NCBI GenBank assembly: GCA_007922225.1
Contig: ML679989.1
Span: forward strand, 17,877,570-17,941,569
Direction of reading: 5' to 3'
DNA: 64,000 nt
DNA from: Emydura subglobosa
Lineage: Eukaryota; Chordata; Testudines; Chelidae
Part shown: positions 28,101 through 39,140 of the stretch, piece after piece
Layout of the letters: every line of letters starts with the position of its first letter
Position numbering within the stretch: the stretch's first letter is position 1
The notes under the pieces: model-generated
Databases searched by the model: none
Seen by the model: only the letters and a program-made list of their open reading frames with translations
Told to the model about the DNA's origin: nothing
Made by a program: the position numbers and the translations under genes

Positions 28101-30604
28101 GTCTTCTGTGACATGGATACAGATGGCGGAGGATGGATTGTAAGTCCGAGGGAGTGCACACAGATGGAGGGTGGCCCGGGGAGGATGCTATAGAGAATGT
28201 GTTTGATTTTAATCAGAGACGTGAGGATTGCCACTTGCTGGCAGCTGTAAATCTGTCATACACTGAGGAAATGTGGAGACAGAGCTGAAATAATTCCTCC
28301 AGTTATGCAAATATGTCATCACAGATTTCATAGCCAGGCCAACCCATCAGTTTAAAGGGGAGAAACTGGGTTTGTGGAAACCTGGAAGTTTGTGTGTTTG
28401 TTTGGGTTGGGTTTTGGGTTTTTTTGTTTTTTTTCCACATTTGCTATTTAGGTCTCGTCTGTCCTGGAAGTCTCTACAGGTGACTTCAGGTATAATAACC
28501 TGCCTAGTGCATGTGATCATATCCCCCTCTAGTGACTGGGAGGGCTACACCTGGCTTCCTTTATCTGCTGACCTGGCTTCCTTTGGAGCTGATCACGCCT
28601 TAAATCAGCCCATGAGGCCTGGGCACTCCCAGGGTATGTGTACAATGAAGGGAGGGAAAAGCCTCCCAGGCCAGGTCAACAGACTCGCACTAGCAGGGCT
28701 TCAGCCAGCACACTAAAAATAGCAGTGTGGATGCAGCGGCTCAAGGGGCAGCTTGAGACCCCTTGCATCTGAGCTCAGGTGGCTAGCTCCAGTCTCCGCT
28801 GGAGCCGTGCAGACATACCCCAGAGGATAAGCACACTGCCTAGACAGCATTCTCAGCACCTGACAGCCTGGCCAAGGCCTGAATGACCCTTGTGTGATGG
28901 CAAAAGACTGCCAGGCAGTAACTCTGTGGTATCCCAACTACTGAAGGGTTTTTATGTTCCTCAAGCCACTGAGTGAGAGACGGATGGGGCATGGAGCAGA
29001 GAGGTTACCAGCTAAGAGGGTGTTTGCAACACTTCCTAGTCTGAAGAGCTAGCTCCATCAGTCTAATGTGTAATTAAAAGAAGTAGATAGAAATGGAATT
29101 GCCCAGTTAAATGAGCTGATGGGAGAAACAGTCATTCTTCGAACTTGGCCAGAGCATCCCATCTCTGCTCCTCAGCCTCCCCTCACACACTGGAAATGAA
29201 GGTAATGCTACCCATCTCTGTAGAGCAGGATTGATCTATTGCAGGGCGGTCTATTGGAAAGCATTACGTGAATGCAAAACATAGTGGCTGCGTGTACAGG
29301 TATGACGTAATGGTATGTCAGGCAGCTGCTTTATTATGGATAGAAGTGGTGCAGTTTTTGGCCTCTCACCCTCTAATTTCCTCACAGGTTTTCCAGCGAC
29401 GCGCAGATGGTTCGGTGGATTTTTTCCGTGACTGGGATTCATACAAGAAAGGTTTTGGGAACCAGCTGACGGAATTCTGGCTGGGGAACGAAAATATCCA
29501 CCTGTTAACATACCATGGTAACAAAATCACTGATGAATTCTTTTCTGATCTGTGTTCTCTGCCAAACCATCTCCTTGGAGACAGGATGCATAGAGTGATT
29601 CATCTACTTATATTTCTGGGGTTGGACAGACATGTCTGAACCCCTCCCTACAAAGATTAGGCAGAATGATTGACTTTTTTGTTTCCATTTTGTCTTTAGA
29701 AACCTGTGAACTTCGTGTTGATCTCAGTGACATGGAAAACAATAAAACCTTTGCCAGCTATGAGACCTTCAGCATTTCAGGAGAGTCTGACAAATACAGA
29801 CTGAACCTAGGAAAATTTCTTACAGGCACTGCAGGTAAGTTCAGGGCCCATTCTTCACCTTCCATTCAAGGGAGGTATCATGAACAACCACCAAAAGGGT
29901 AGAGTATCTCTGGCAGTTCCACCAGCTCAGAAACTATCTGAAAGTTGGGACATGAAGAAAGTCCATACGACATTCCAGCGCAGGCCATCAGCATGATGTT
30001 TTCACCACACTCATGCAAAGTGGAATCAGAATGTTAACTGGAGCTGAGCTCAGAATTCTTGGTCCTCCAGTGTCTAGAGAGAAGATGTTTTGTAGGGGGA
30101 ACTTAATAAAGTGAGGGCCTGCTGGGTAGGGGGTCATTTCCACAACTAGCTCCCTATTTTTAAATGTTGTTTAGGCAGGGGAAAGGAGTGATTTAGAGGC
30201 ACATTACAAAGGAAACAAAAGGAATCATAAAACTGCGGAATAGAGAATTCCTGCTACTTGATTAATAGTCAAATTCAGGGGAGCAGGGACATTTCTTGGA
30301 GCCTGAAAGTGCTTGGTCCACACACAATCATGTTCTTGCTTCCTGTGTTTTAACAGGCGATTCCTTGACCGGCCATAAAAATATGACATTTACAACCAAA
30401 GACAACGACAACGATCTGTATTCGGGGAACTGTGCTCTACTGTACAAGGGAGGCTGGTGGTACACCAAGTGTCACAGTTCCAATCTGAACGGGCTGTACC
30501 TGCGGGGGCCCCATAAGAGCTACGCAGATAGTGTTATCTGGGCAACGGGCAAAGGGACTTACTACTCCTACAAAGTGTCGGAGATGAAGTTCAGGCCGGT
30601 TTAG
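22029..30604 (+). CDS. ficolin (FCN family) gene, complete, 8 exons
   Basis: Secreted pattern-recognition lectin of the ficolin family. Known members bind acetylated sugars on microbes and activate the lectin complement pathway through MASP proteases. The eight exons (phases 1,1,1,1,0,1,1) join into 309 residues, close to the roughly 300-326 of vertebrate ficolins. Order: hydrophobic signal peptide (about 1-20/23); N-terminal segment with Cys26 and Cys46, the usual oligomerisation cysteines; collagen-like stretch (about 47-95) of some 15 Gly-X-Y triplets ending in a broken QQETT; fibrinogen-like domain (96-309). The PGKMGP motif (Lys76) fits the MASP-binding consensus. The fibrinogen domain keeps Cys100/Cys129, Cys253/Cys266 and the acidic calcium loop DNDND (243-247). 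Cys185 appears extra. N-glycosylation sequons: Asn197 and Asn236. FCN1, FCN2 or a reptile-specific paralogue cannot be told apart here. Confidence 0.95.
22111..24435. other. ficolin intron 1
   Basis: Contains scattered AGAAT units near 22590-22700 and a long CR1 copy (23195-24366) that ends only 69 bases before exon 2. No other coding signal. Confidence 0.7.
23195..24366 (+). mobile_element. CR1 LINE, 5'-truncated, with decayed reverse-transcriptase end
   Basis: The translation shows reverse-transcriptase motifs: YLDFSKAF, then VPQGSVLG, then SKFADDTKL with the catalytic Asp pair. Downstream come the CR1 C-terminal block '[14 protein letters not shown]' and the 3' tail ending in the ttctatggttctat repeat. 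A one-base insertion after DFSKAF and later stops break the frame, so it is inactive. It lies in ficolin intron 1, same strand. Confidence 0.9.
24436..24549 (+). CDS. ficolin exon 2: N-terminal segment and collagen start
   Basis: Reads (E)[18 protein letters not shown] followed by [25 protein letters not shown] and the RCPG cysteine align with the same segment of known ficolins. Acceptor atttctccag, donor AAAAG|gtatgt. Confidence 0.92.
25311..25364 (+). CDS. ficolin exon 3: collagen-like triplets with MASP site
   Basis: 54 nt encoding [18 protein letters not shown], six perfect Gly-X-Y triplets. PGKMGP fits the lysine-centred MASP-binding consensus of MBL and ficolins. Acceptor gcgtttgtag, donor AAAG|gtaaag. 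Confidence 0.92.
25590..25912. mobile_element. TIR-type non-autonomous DNA element
   Basis: The right end 'ggctgcagtgtagacatatc' is the terminal repeat shared with 6041-6903 and 28629-28821. The interior has 'gctgtgcccacattagcttt' and 'ctagctaggtgaaagctagc'. The left end is not clear. Lies in ficolin intron 3. Confidence 0.5.
27108..27143 (+). CDS. ficolin exon 4: short collagen exon, imperfect end
   Basis: 36 nt encoding [12 protein letters not shown]. The first three triplets are regular. ETT lacks the glycine, so the helix ends here before the fibrinogen domain. Acceptor ccattttag, donor ACAG|gtaaga, both good, and the frame holds. Confidence 0.85.
27771..27925 (+). repeat. tRNA-like SINE family copy B
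   Basis: Contains 'ctctgcgcccaatccacaga', 'aggagtctggtgtagcacga' and 'cttttagctctgaaggcccc', closely matching copy C at 32757. In ficolin intron 4, just before exon 5. Confidence 0.5.
28009..28139 (+). CDS. ficolin exon 5: start of fibrinogen-like domain
   Basis: Reads [20 protein letters not shown] then [19 protein letters not shown] and GGGWI. The NCKELL and [11 protein letters not shown] blocks are fibrinogen-domain hallmarks; the two cysteines form the first conserved disulfide pair. The usual GGGWTV is GGGWIV. Donor GGATT|gtaagt, phase 0. Confidence 0.95.
28629..28821. mobile_element. short TIR element (MITE-like)
   Basis: The left end 'agggtatgtgtacaatgaag' and right end 'gtgcagacataccccagagg' are inverted repeats of the same type as at 6041. 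About 190 bases, no coding capacity. In ficolin intron 5. Confidence 0.6.
29388..29517 (+). CDS. ficolin exon 6: fibrinogen-like domain, middle
   Basis: Reads [20 protein letters not shown] then [20 protein letters not shown] and TYH. VFQRR-DGSVDF-R-W and EFWLGN-NIH are core fibrinogen-domain motifs. Acceptor ttcctcacag, donor CATG|gtaaca. Confidence 0.96.
29700..29834 (+). CDS. ficolin exon 7: fibrinogen-like domain
   Basis: Reads [20 protein letters not shown] then [20 protein letters not shown] and LTGTA. LRVDL and KYRL-LG-F are conserved. The cysteine in ETCEL sits where known ficolins usually have serine or another non-cysteine residue. Sequon NKT. Acceptor tgtctttag, donor GCAG|gtaagt. 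Confidence 0.95.
30357..30604 (+). CDS. ficolin exon 8: ligand and calcium region, stop
   Basis: Reads [20 protein letters not shown], then [20 protein letters not shown], and ends [17 protein letters not shown]. DNDND is the calcium-binding loop. The NCALL..WWYTKCH pair forms the second conserved disulfide and the CH dipeptide lies at the ligand site in ficolin structures. Sequon NMT. Acceptor ttttaacag. Confidence 0.96.
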
Positions 30605-31097
30605 CACAAGGAAAGCACAGCTGGAGGTCGCTCTCCAGCGAAGTACGGTTATGGACCCTCAAAAGGTATTTTAATGCATAAATCCCATTTATTTCCATGG
30701 GAATTCCATGCCTAAAGGATCTGGGCCTTAGAGCCTGATCTGAACCCACTGAAGTATGGGAGGCTTTCCATTGACATCAGGGGGTTTGGATAAGGCTCAG
30801 AGCTGGAAGTACCCAAGAAAAAACACTGATGTTTAATGTTTTTCCTCCTCACGTTGAGTTGTCAGGAGCTCTCTATTCAAATGTGAGTCTGGTACCTTAC
30901 AGCCCATTTCATTCTACTTCTGCTAGAATTAAAGCAGAGCCATCACTGCCTGCAGAAGTGAGATTGTGACCAAAAGGCAGGGCAGTAGCTGAACTCCCGC
31001 TGACCCTTTGTCACAATTACGGAGCCACACCCCAAAATCCCTGCTCAGTTTTTAGTCCAGCTAAATTAACAGAAAATTCCCACCGACTTAGGGACAG

Positions 31098-31400
31098 GCT
31101 ACGTCTTCACTGACAGCGGCAAATTCTCCATCATTTCTCTGGATCATTTCTCTGGATCGACTTAGCAGTCAGTGAAGACCCACTCAATCGATCCAGAAAT
31201 CGACGTATTAAGACCACCTCCTCAAGTGGCGTAACGCTGCGTCGACGGGAATACGGTTCCCGTCGGCGCAGTGCAGTGAACAGGGTGCGCAGAAGAGAAG
31301 CAGAGAAGTCGACGGGAGTTACGCAATTTTTTTGTATAGCTTACGTAACTCCAGTCAATTGCCGCCAAATCCCGGAGGTAAGTGTAGACAGGGCCAAAGT
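31098..31400. mobile_element. TIR-type DNA element, diverged
   Basis: The left end 'aggctacgtcttcactgaca' and right end 'ggtaagtgtagacagggcca' are diverged inverted ends. The inner 'gcgtcgacgggaatacggtt' and 'cccgtcggcgcagtgcagtg' form a CpG-rich palindrome. Confidence 0.5.
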
Positions 31401-31453
31401 TTTCCCATTGTAAGAGCTGAGTAAAGGCTTTAAGATTTGGCACTTGGTAACTA

Positions 31454-31459
31454 AATAAA
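31454..31459 (+). terminator. candidate polyadenylation signal of ficolin gene
   Basis: First AATAAA after the ficolin stop, about 850 bases downstream. Further copies lie near 31627 and 31832. Motif-only evidence; a repeat element sits between stop and signal. Confidence 0.3.
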
Positions 31460-32756
31460 ATATTGCATCTGAAGTCATAATATGATGATGCATCTGCAGT
31501 TAATTGAAGAAGATAAAAAGAAACTGGTGAAACAAAATTTAAGATCATGAGCACAGAGAAAGCAACGTGTTTGCCCCTTGCAAACTTAATCATACACCCT
31601 GAGGATATTAAGTTCTCCCCACTCCCCAATAAACACTGAACACCCCACGTGAAATCTGGGCACCAATGAATTCCATAAGAGTTCTGTCATTCAGTAGGGC
31701 CAGGATGGCACCCAGAGCTCTGTAGTGAAATCTCATACTAAGACCCCTTTATCTCTGCAGTCGTGCTATGGTATACTATGATGCATAATCCTCACTGGTT
31801 GAAAGAAAATTGCATATATCACAGTAGATTAATAAAGTATGTTTAACCAGCCATGTAATCATGCAGCACAAAATGTACTTCACATCTTTTGCATTGCATT
31901 AGTTTTCTTACTGGTTTTCTCATCATGGGCCTCCCAGTCATTTGTGTGGCTTATTATATTAATAAAATAAGACAAATGAAAATAAATACAGGGTTCTTTT
32001 CATCAGAAGATATCAAAGTGTTTGACAAAAGCGGGCAAGTGTCATTATCTCTGTTTTACGGATGGAGAAATTGATGTTCTGATAGTTCAGATGATTTGTC
32101 CAAATGTACATGCACTGAACTAAAAGAGTCAGGGATAGATGTTGGTTTGTAGTTCTGTGCTCCAGTCACTAGCCACGACTCTCTGCCTTGGAGAGGTTGC
32201 ACTCTGTGCTGAAGATCTGGACAGCAGAAGAAATTCTCAGCGCAGTAGCTGCACTTTATTGACTTTAATGGTGAAAAAGCCCTGTAAATGTTACGCAGAC
32301 AGGCATTGTTTATGGAAGCTTATGTAAGGTTGTTGTAGATGTCAACATACAGGAGGAAGCTGTGATACAGAGAAGTAACCGCGATTGTATCTTTTGTCCA
32401 CTCTGTGTTATGGACTTTGTTCTTCTCTCCTCTGTTAAACACTGACACAACCGAGAATCATTGACAGTTTTGACACATTCCTGGCGTTGCCTGGGTAAGT
32501 AAAGTGAGTTCAGCACCACCTTCTGTCAAAAAGTGGAAACTCTTCAAAAATAAGAAAATTAAATCTGCCTTAGCCCTGGGAAAAAACTGGGGGGAAGAGG
32601 GGAATGATTCATAGACATGTACTGCATTTAGAAAGGAATTCAGTTCTCTTGCTTTAGCTTTTCCCAAATATTATAATGAAGGCGTTTACTGCCAGGAACA
32701 TTCAGCAGGGGACTGTAAGTGAATATTCACTGAAAACCACTTTACAATGTGCACTT

Positions 32757-32945
32757 GTGTAACCTACTGGTAAGTGTGTGCTGCCTGTCCCCGTCTGTGC
32801 CCAACCCACAGAGGACAGGAGTCTGTTACAGCAACTCCTAGGGAGCCTTGGCTCATTAGTTCAAGCTACAGCAGCTCATGTTTTTAGCTCTGGGGGTCCC
32901 TGTTTCAGTCCCTGCTGTGTTGGCCTGGATTGCAGCCTTCACACC
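32757..32945 (+). repeat. tRNA-like SINE family copy C
   Basis: Contains 'gtctgtgcccaacccacaga', 'aggagtctgttacagcaact', 'ggctcattagttcaagctac' and 'tttagctctgggggtccctg'. It is the most complete of the five copies in the window. Confidence 0.55.
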
Positions 32946-33659
32946 TGCAGTGGAAGATTCGTTCTCCGAATTCGTTCATAAGATATGTATTTCCTCGTTA
33001 GATCATTTCCCACCTCCCCTCTCTCTGCACCGATCAGTTACATATCACGTTGCTATGCTTAAAGTTCCTTAACCATCCTCCTTTCCAATCTTCCAGCCGC
33101 AGAGAAATTGTTCTCAATGGCATTGCGTAGAGGTTAGGATTAAACGTCCCACCCGCTGAGTTCAGTGCGGTATTTGCCTTAGGATTGGGGGGTGACAATA
33201 CAGAAGATCAAATACAGGGAGCCCCATTGCTCTTTTGAACATTATGGCCAGACACAAAGGTCCTGGCAGCCCAGTAGGATAAGCAGGTCAGGGGACAGCA
33301 TTGTGAATTCCAACAGTGAGTAACAGAAATGGATAATCCATCCCCCAGCCAGAGCCAACAGTGACCCCCGAGATTCTCAGGCTCTAGACCCTCACTAGCC
33401 TCAGTCCAGTAAATGAAGCTACTATGATTCAACCCGAAACCTGGAAAAGGGTTTGATTGAAATCAGGGGAACCGGAACCCCAGAGGCGTCTGGGAGGTTT
33501 TAAAACCGAACGAACTCTAATTTTCCACCTCCTTTGCCAAAACCAATTTGCACTTTTCACTTTGTCAGTGAAGGTGATGCTTCTAGGAAGCTGAGTCAGC
33601 ACAGGAGCACGGTTAACAAATCAAGGAGGTGTAGCCAAGAATAACAGATATTAAGTGTA

Positions 33660-34410
33660 TTTCACCTCAATATCCTAATATATGTCATAACACCGGGCCC
33701 ACAGGCCTCAACCCTATAAGATATTCAGCTTAGCCACACAAGGTCTTGGGCTGAAGCATGCTGGCATGACTACTTGACCAAAAGATAACCCTGTACCGGT
33801 AAAGGGTAAGATTACAGTAAAACATGCAGTAAGTGCTGATGTTCTGGAAACTATGAAGCACTAGACTGGAAAATATGCCCCAATGTGCCAATTAATGCCG
33901 CAAGATACCCGATAATAACATTTCAGGGGATTCTGTAATAACCTCACGTTTCTATGGTAACTCTCTGACCACTCATGAGAATAAGTGGAAGTAAGGGGAC
34001 AGCCATAGAGAAATGGGGCACTCCTAAATTAGTGGTGTCTGCAAGTATGGATAAGGAAAGACAGATTGGACCCCTGATGCATATGCATGAGCCTTAGTGA
34101 GTGTAAGCATAACTCAGGATAAAAAAAGTGTTGCCTGGCCTGGGTGCTGTGCGGGGGAAATGCACAGAGAAATGCCAGGATGAAAACCACGAGTGGTGAC
34201 ACTGATAAGAAAGATAATAACTGAAACTCCAGGGTCCCCCAGCAGGAGATACAAGTGATGCCAGCCATAGTGCAATGTGCTTAGCCCTATCTTTCAGTCT
34301 GCAACTGTATTTCAGTGGTTGTGGGATTGTTTATCTGCTACGTGGATTTGTTAATAAATGGATTTGTGATTAATTTCACTTGTTTCTTCTGTGCTTCTTG
34401 GGTTTCAGTC
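33660..34410 (+). mobile_element. LTR-like block (possible solo LTR)
   Basis: It begins near 'tgtcataacaccgggcccac', has a late AATAAA (ttaataaatgg, about 34350) followed by a T-rich/GT-rich stretch, and ends near 'cttcttgggtttca'. TG..CA ends and a late poly(A) signal fit a long terminal repeat. No internal retroviral genes are seen beside it. Tentative. Confidence 0.35.
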
Positions 34411-34517
34411 TAATGATACTGACAATAATATTCCTGTTGCTGTAGCCGTCAAGAGATCAAACTTTTATTGACCACTGTGGTCTCAGAGATCAATCACCAA
34501 TCTGTCACTAAAGCTAC

Positions 34518-34560
34518 CCGGGGAGGGGACGGGGGGGAAGGGGGGGGGACGGGGGATGGA
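34518..34560. repeat. G-rich low-complexity tract
   Basis: Runs of G interrupted by single A or C bases on the plus strand. Several G-runs in close succession could form a quadruplex. Confidence 0.6.
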
Positions 34561-34954
34561 CAACGAACGAACCAAAGGGATAATAACTGGAAAATGTCTT
34601 CATTGTCCAGGCCTCTTGAGGAAAAAGTCAGAAGAGGTTCCCTTCTCAGACTGGATGAGCCGATAAAGGTGTCTGAGTGAAAAGCATGAGGGAAAATAGG
34701 ATGGTTTAACCTTTTGTGATTGGGTGTACCAACCCCACACTGGTAAAGTGAGGGTTAAAGAGTTGCTCTGGGCCCAAGAGGCCACACCTCCTCACCTCTG
34801 CTGGGCGTGCTACCAGTGGAGGGAACATTTAAAAGGGAGTGACTCAGCTCAGTCTAGGCTGACCATGGAGGAGAGCAGTCGGGTGCAGCAGCTAAGCTGC
34901 GCACAGAGAAAAGATGTGTGGTAAAGGTGCCATTCTGGGATGCTGAAGACTGGA

Positions 34955-35055
34955 GAGCAGTGCCCTGCTCTTCCACAGACTTCCAGTGTGACCATGGACA
35001 GGTCACTTAGTTCTCCTGTGCCTCAGTTGCCCATCTACAAAATGGGCATAATTTA
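34955..35055 (+). mobile_element. Cry I-type SINE, middle part
   Basis: 'cttccagtgtgaccatggac', 'aggtcacttagttctcctgt' and 'gcctcagttgcccatctaca' match the central part of the SINE at 56460. Head and tail absent. Confidence 0.6.
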
Positions 35056-35109
35056 AGTTAAACCAGTGAAAACTCCTGCAAGGTCACACACACACACCAG
35101 TCCATAACT

Positions 35110-35255
35110 GGTTGTGTCTGTAAGTTATAAGGGCATGTGAAACTGATGTCAGTGTGTACACAGGTACACCACAATTGTATAGCCCCACAGCCTGAGCCCC
35201 GGTCAGCTGACATGGGCCTGCCGCTGGTGTTTAATTGCTGTGTAGACATATCCAT
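35110..35255. mobile_element. TIR-type DNA element remnant
   Basis: The right end 'gctgtgtagacatatccatg' matches the family's terminal repeat. The inner 'gcctgagccccggtcagctg' is typical of this turtle family. The left end is diverged. Confidence 0.45.
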
Positions 35256-35626
35256 GCACCCCCTCCCTCTCTTCCACCCACCCACCCACACCCACACCCC
35301 CACTGCTGTACAGGTTTAGCTGAACCAGTTTAAAAATCACAGTTTTGAGCCCTACGCCTCAACCAGCAAAACTGAGGTAAAACTACAACTTGCCCTGTCT
35401 ACACTAGGGTTTCACAATGGTTGGTTCTCACATTAGCGATCATATAAAAACCCAAAGCTCATGGATTTTCAATGAGAGTTGGGCATTTATTAACACATGG
35501 AGTTAGGCAGTAATACTTAGCCAGGGATAGCTCCATGGGTAGACAAGCAAACTCCCTTAGGCCCTTCGGAAATCTCACCTGTGATGTCTAGGCACAGTTC
35601 AAGGAAGCCATGGGGGTTTGTTTATT

Positions 35627-35646
35627 TATATATATATATATATATT
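35627..35646. repeat. (TA)n microsatellite
   Basis: About ten uninterrupted TA units. Confidence 0.85.
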
Positions 35647-37439
35647 CACAGACACTGTCTGTCCAATGACCAGGAGAAGATGATCTAGACAGTATTCTCT
35701 GCATAACGGGTGGGTGATTTCTCTATTATCAGTAACTTGCAGTCAGTTCCTAAAGAGAACACAATGATGCCCTCACACTCAGGGCTTTCTACATTCCCGA
35801 ATCAGGAAAGCTTTAGCACTCATGTTTGCTTGTAGTTTTACTCGGAGCACCTCTATGCCCTTGACAGGTATTTCTCTCCTGTGCCACCGTCATGTCACTC
35901 TGAAATCTGAGCCAGAATGCAAAGATTAAGATGCTTTCATGTTAATTCGCATGCGTGTGACGGATTCTGGAGAAAGTTTTCAAAATTCTTTTACCCTATG
36001 TAGATTCTTCAACCATGCTCATCACTGCAGTAACTGAGTGCCGTCCAGTAGATATGCAGTTGGGGTGCTTAGCACACTGTCATGTGCTGCTTGTTCTCTG
36101 CTGCTCTCCCCAGGGGGAGAAGTGTGCATAGTGAAGTGTCTTGTTTTGGTCCATGTCCCTGCTAGAGGGAGAGAGGAGAGACTAGCTGGAAAAGCAGGGA
36201 CCCGGCCCTGGGTCTCAGGCTTCCCTGTTGCTCCTAGTGGCCTGGACCTCACGTAGGGCCAGCTGGAGCTCATACAGTCACTTAGGTGCTGTCTTCAGCC
36301 TGCTGTCTAATCATCCAGCATACTAGAGCATCTGGCCAAGTTCTGTAAACCCAGAGTAAAATGGAAGGGGAAACATTAGCAGGAGAACTGTAACTTTGGC
36401 ATTTTCTACTTTAATATTGCAGCCTTGTAGCTTCTGCCATTTTGTTTCCATAGTATTTTTAAACCACGGGAATAAAAAAATGTAGCTGAGCCTGCGGTGC
36501 TATGCGGCAGACTCGTTTATTTTGTGCAGCACTTTACCCTGCAGCTGTTTGATACACAGAAGCCCAGCTTTTGGATCAGTGAAGTTACACAACTGTTTTC
36601 CCATGACCCGGGGTTTAAATGACGCTGCTGCCTTAGTTGCAGGAAACACTAGTGGTGGCTGTCTGGAGTTCTGCAGCATCCGCTGCACAGCGCTAAAGAA
36701 GCTGCACCATGTATCTGGGAGCAAAATGTGGTCCATTACCTATTTTTAAATGTTTCAAGCTTCTCGAGCAGCTGGTGCTCAGGGAGGTCCGGAGGATTAG
36801 TCACATAGGAGACAACAAGTTTTAAAGTTGGAGCTTGAGTTCTTTGTGCACATAAATGTCCTAGCAAAGGTGGGGAAATGGAGCATCCCCAGGAACAGAG
36901 GGTGAAATCCCAGCCCCATTAAAGTCAATTGGCGTTCTGCCATTGCAAACCTCTTTACAAAACTCTTAAAAGGTAACGGTGCTGGATAGCCACGTATTCG
37001 CTGCGCTGCACGCCTCTCCCACCATGACGCCTGGGAACTGCAGTTATCACACTTGGACATCAGATGTCACTGCATCTCCTTCAGTGATAGAGGAGCATTT
37101 TTTGCTGTTGGCTTCCAATCCCAATCTGGTTCAATTCATTAGCAAAACGCCCCTTTTCTCCAGCAGGGCAGGATCAGGCCTTGGGTAAATCCTACTGAAC
37201 ACAGTGGAAAAGTGGTGCCTTTCTGAACTCACTGGAAAGCAGCGAAGACATGGAGCCAGCCCTGACACTGCTGTAAACCGGTGAAGCTCTGTTGATGCTC
37301 ATATGCTTAATATTAGACGTCTCTAAGAAGATAACATGACTGGATTCACATACACTGGGACCTTGCAATGAGAGCAGTGATTTTTCAGGTGGGTGGCTGC
37401 TGCTTACTAAGCTGATCATAATTGTCCTATTGCGACTTC

Positions 37440-37810
37440 GTTATGACCCCCTCTGTTGGTTGTATCCATCTCTTGGCATATACGGAGATCATAAGCCCCT
37501 TGGGGCAGGGACTGCCTTTCGTTATATACCTGCATAGAACCTACACAATATTATGATGATTCCCACTAAGAGCAATGTGGACCAGCGTTGTGGTCTAGTG
37601 CTGAGATTGCTGGTCATGTTGCTGATCAATATTGTCTCGTTGTTCCCCTGTGCTCCCCCTTCTGTCTGTCCGTCTCCGCTCGTCTCTCATCTCAAACTCA
37701 GATTGTAAACTCTGTAGTGTTGGGACCCTGATTTTGTTCTGCATTCGTACAGCGCCTAGCACTGCACCCTGCTCCATGACTACTGCTCCTATGCACCACA
37801 AGTAACAAGA
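37440..37810 (+). repeat. two SINE-tail repeats in tandem orientation
   Basis: Near 37490 'agccccttggggcagggact' and near 37705 'agattgtaaactctgtagtg' followed by 'acagcgcctagcactgcacc' are two separate copies of the same tail type as at 2440. They lie about 200 bases apart in the same orientation. Confidence 0.5.
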
Positions 37811-38999
37811 AGAACACACCAGTAGTTGGGAAACTGATTCTGCATGGCCTGGGAGCCTCAGGGAGGTTGTGATCACAGCTTTGCAGGAAGGAGGCAGTGA
37901 ACTCCCACCCCAAGAGCGGATAAACCCCAGACCGCACTACATGCAACATCTGATGCCTTGAAAGACAGTGAGACGGGGTGGGGGATGGGCCCCGGCCTCT
38001 TTGGAACAGGCAGGTTATTACAAACCGATTGACTTTCAGGAACTGAGAAAACCTCCTAGAGACCACATGGGATTCAATGGCAACTGAGCACTGTATATTG
38101 GACTGAAACGAACATTCCCAGCTGCTTCTTTCCTAGCAATCTTACATAGCAGGGAGGCTTCTGGGAGCTACAGAAATAAGTTTCCCACGGACTGTAAAGT
38201 TGTGGTACAGCGTGCAGGACAGAGCACGGGCAAGTGCCACGCTTCCTCCTGCCACTCCCCTACAGAGACGGGAACCAGCTGATGATGAGACAAAGAATAC
38301 AGCCAGACTAGAGCACAGCAGCTGCTGCTGGGTTTGTTTTGTATCTTATTTCTTCTTGGTAGTTGACTAAGTTAACTTAACATTTGCCTCAGTTATCACT
38401 GAAATACTCCAACCTGCAGCACCCACCAATGGGCAGAGATGCAGGTTAGAAGAGCAGGTAGCAATACCCTCAGTTTAAGATGCCTGATCCATCTCTCCCA
38501 CTCACCACCATTGCTGGTCCCAAGTCCCTTCTTATATTGTGACACAAATACAGCTGGGAGTAAATCAAGGCAAATCCAACAAGTGCAGAAGTCACCTTCC
38601 AGCAGCTTTTTATTCATTTTTATTTGCAGTGTCCACAGGATGAAAACGTCAAATGAGAGCCATCTAAACCTGCTCAGAGTTAGGGATGATGAGGATGGTC
38701 CACTTCATTTAAAAAAGAGTGACCACTTCCCAAAGTTGGGTTTGTGCTTAATGAATTATGTTTATATTACAGTAGCACCGGAGAGGTGCTAGGTGCTGCA
38801 CAGACTAATTTGGAAGACCCAGCTCCTGCGCCAAAGACTTTGCAGTCCCAGGGTAGAAATGTCACCAGGGGAAGGAGGAGGACAGGCCGAGGAAGATTAC
38901 AAAAGGAAGGCTGCACAATGCAGACACTTTGTAGGAACCAATTCTACAACCCTTAATCAGCCTGAGTGGTGTTTACTCAACATACATAAGGGCTGCAGA

Positions 39000-39140
39000 C
39001 TCCATGTGTAAGGCCCCAGTTCAGGAAAGCACATGCTTAAATCTAGCTCTATTCAGAAGAGCACAGAAGTACAGGCTTTACTCTCAGCACATGCTGATAA
39101 TCCATTGATTTCAGTGGAATTTAAGCACGTGCTTGTGTGC
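39000..39140. repeat. palindromic 'aagcacatgctta' repeat
   Basis: 'aagcacatgcttaaatctag' and 'aatttaagcacgtgcttgtg' are self-complementary words on either side of a 'ttgatttcagtgga' core. A related copy lies at about 62740-62810. Confidence 0.45.

Noticed and set aside
31222..31629. 135-codon minus-strand open frame downstream of ficolin
   Set aside because: Overlaps a diverged TIR element and AT-rich sequence; no recognisable protein family.
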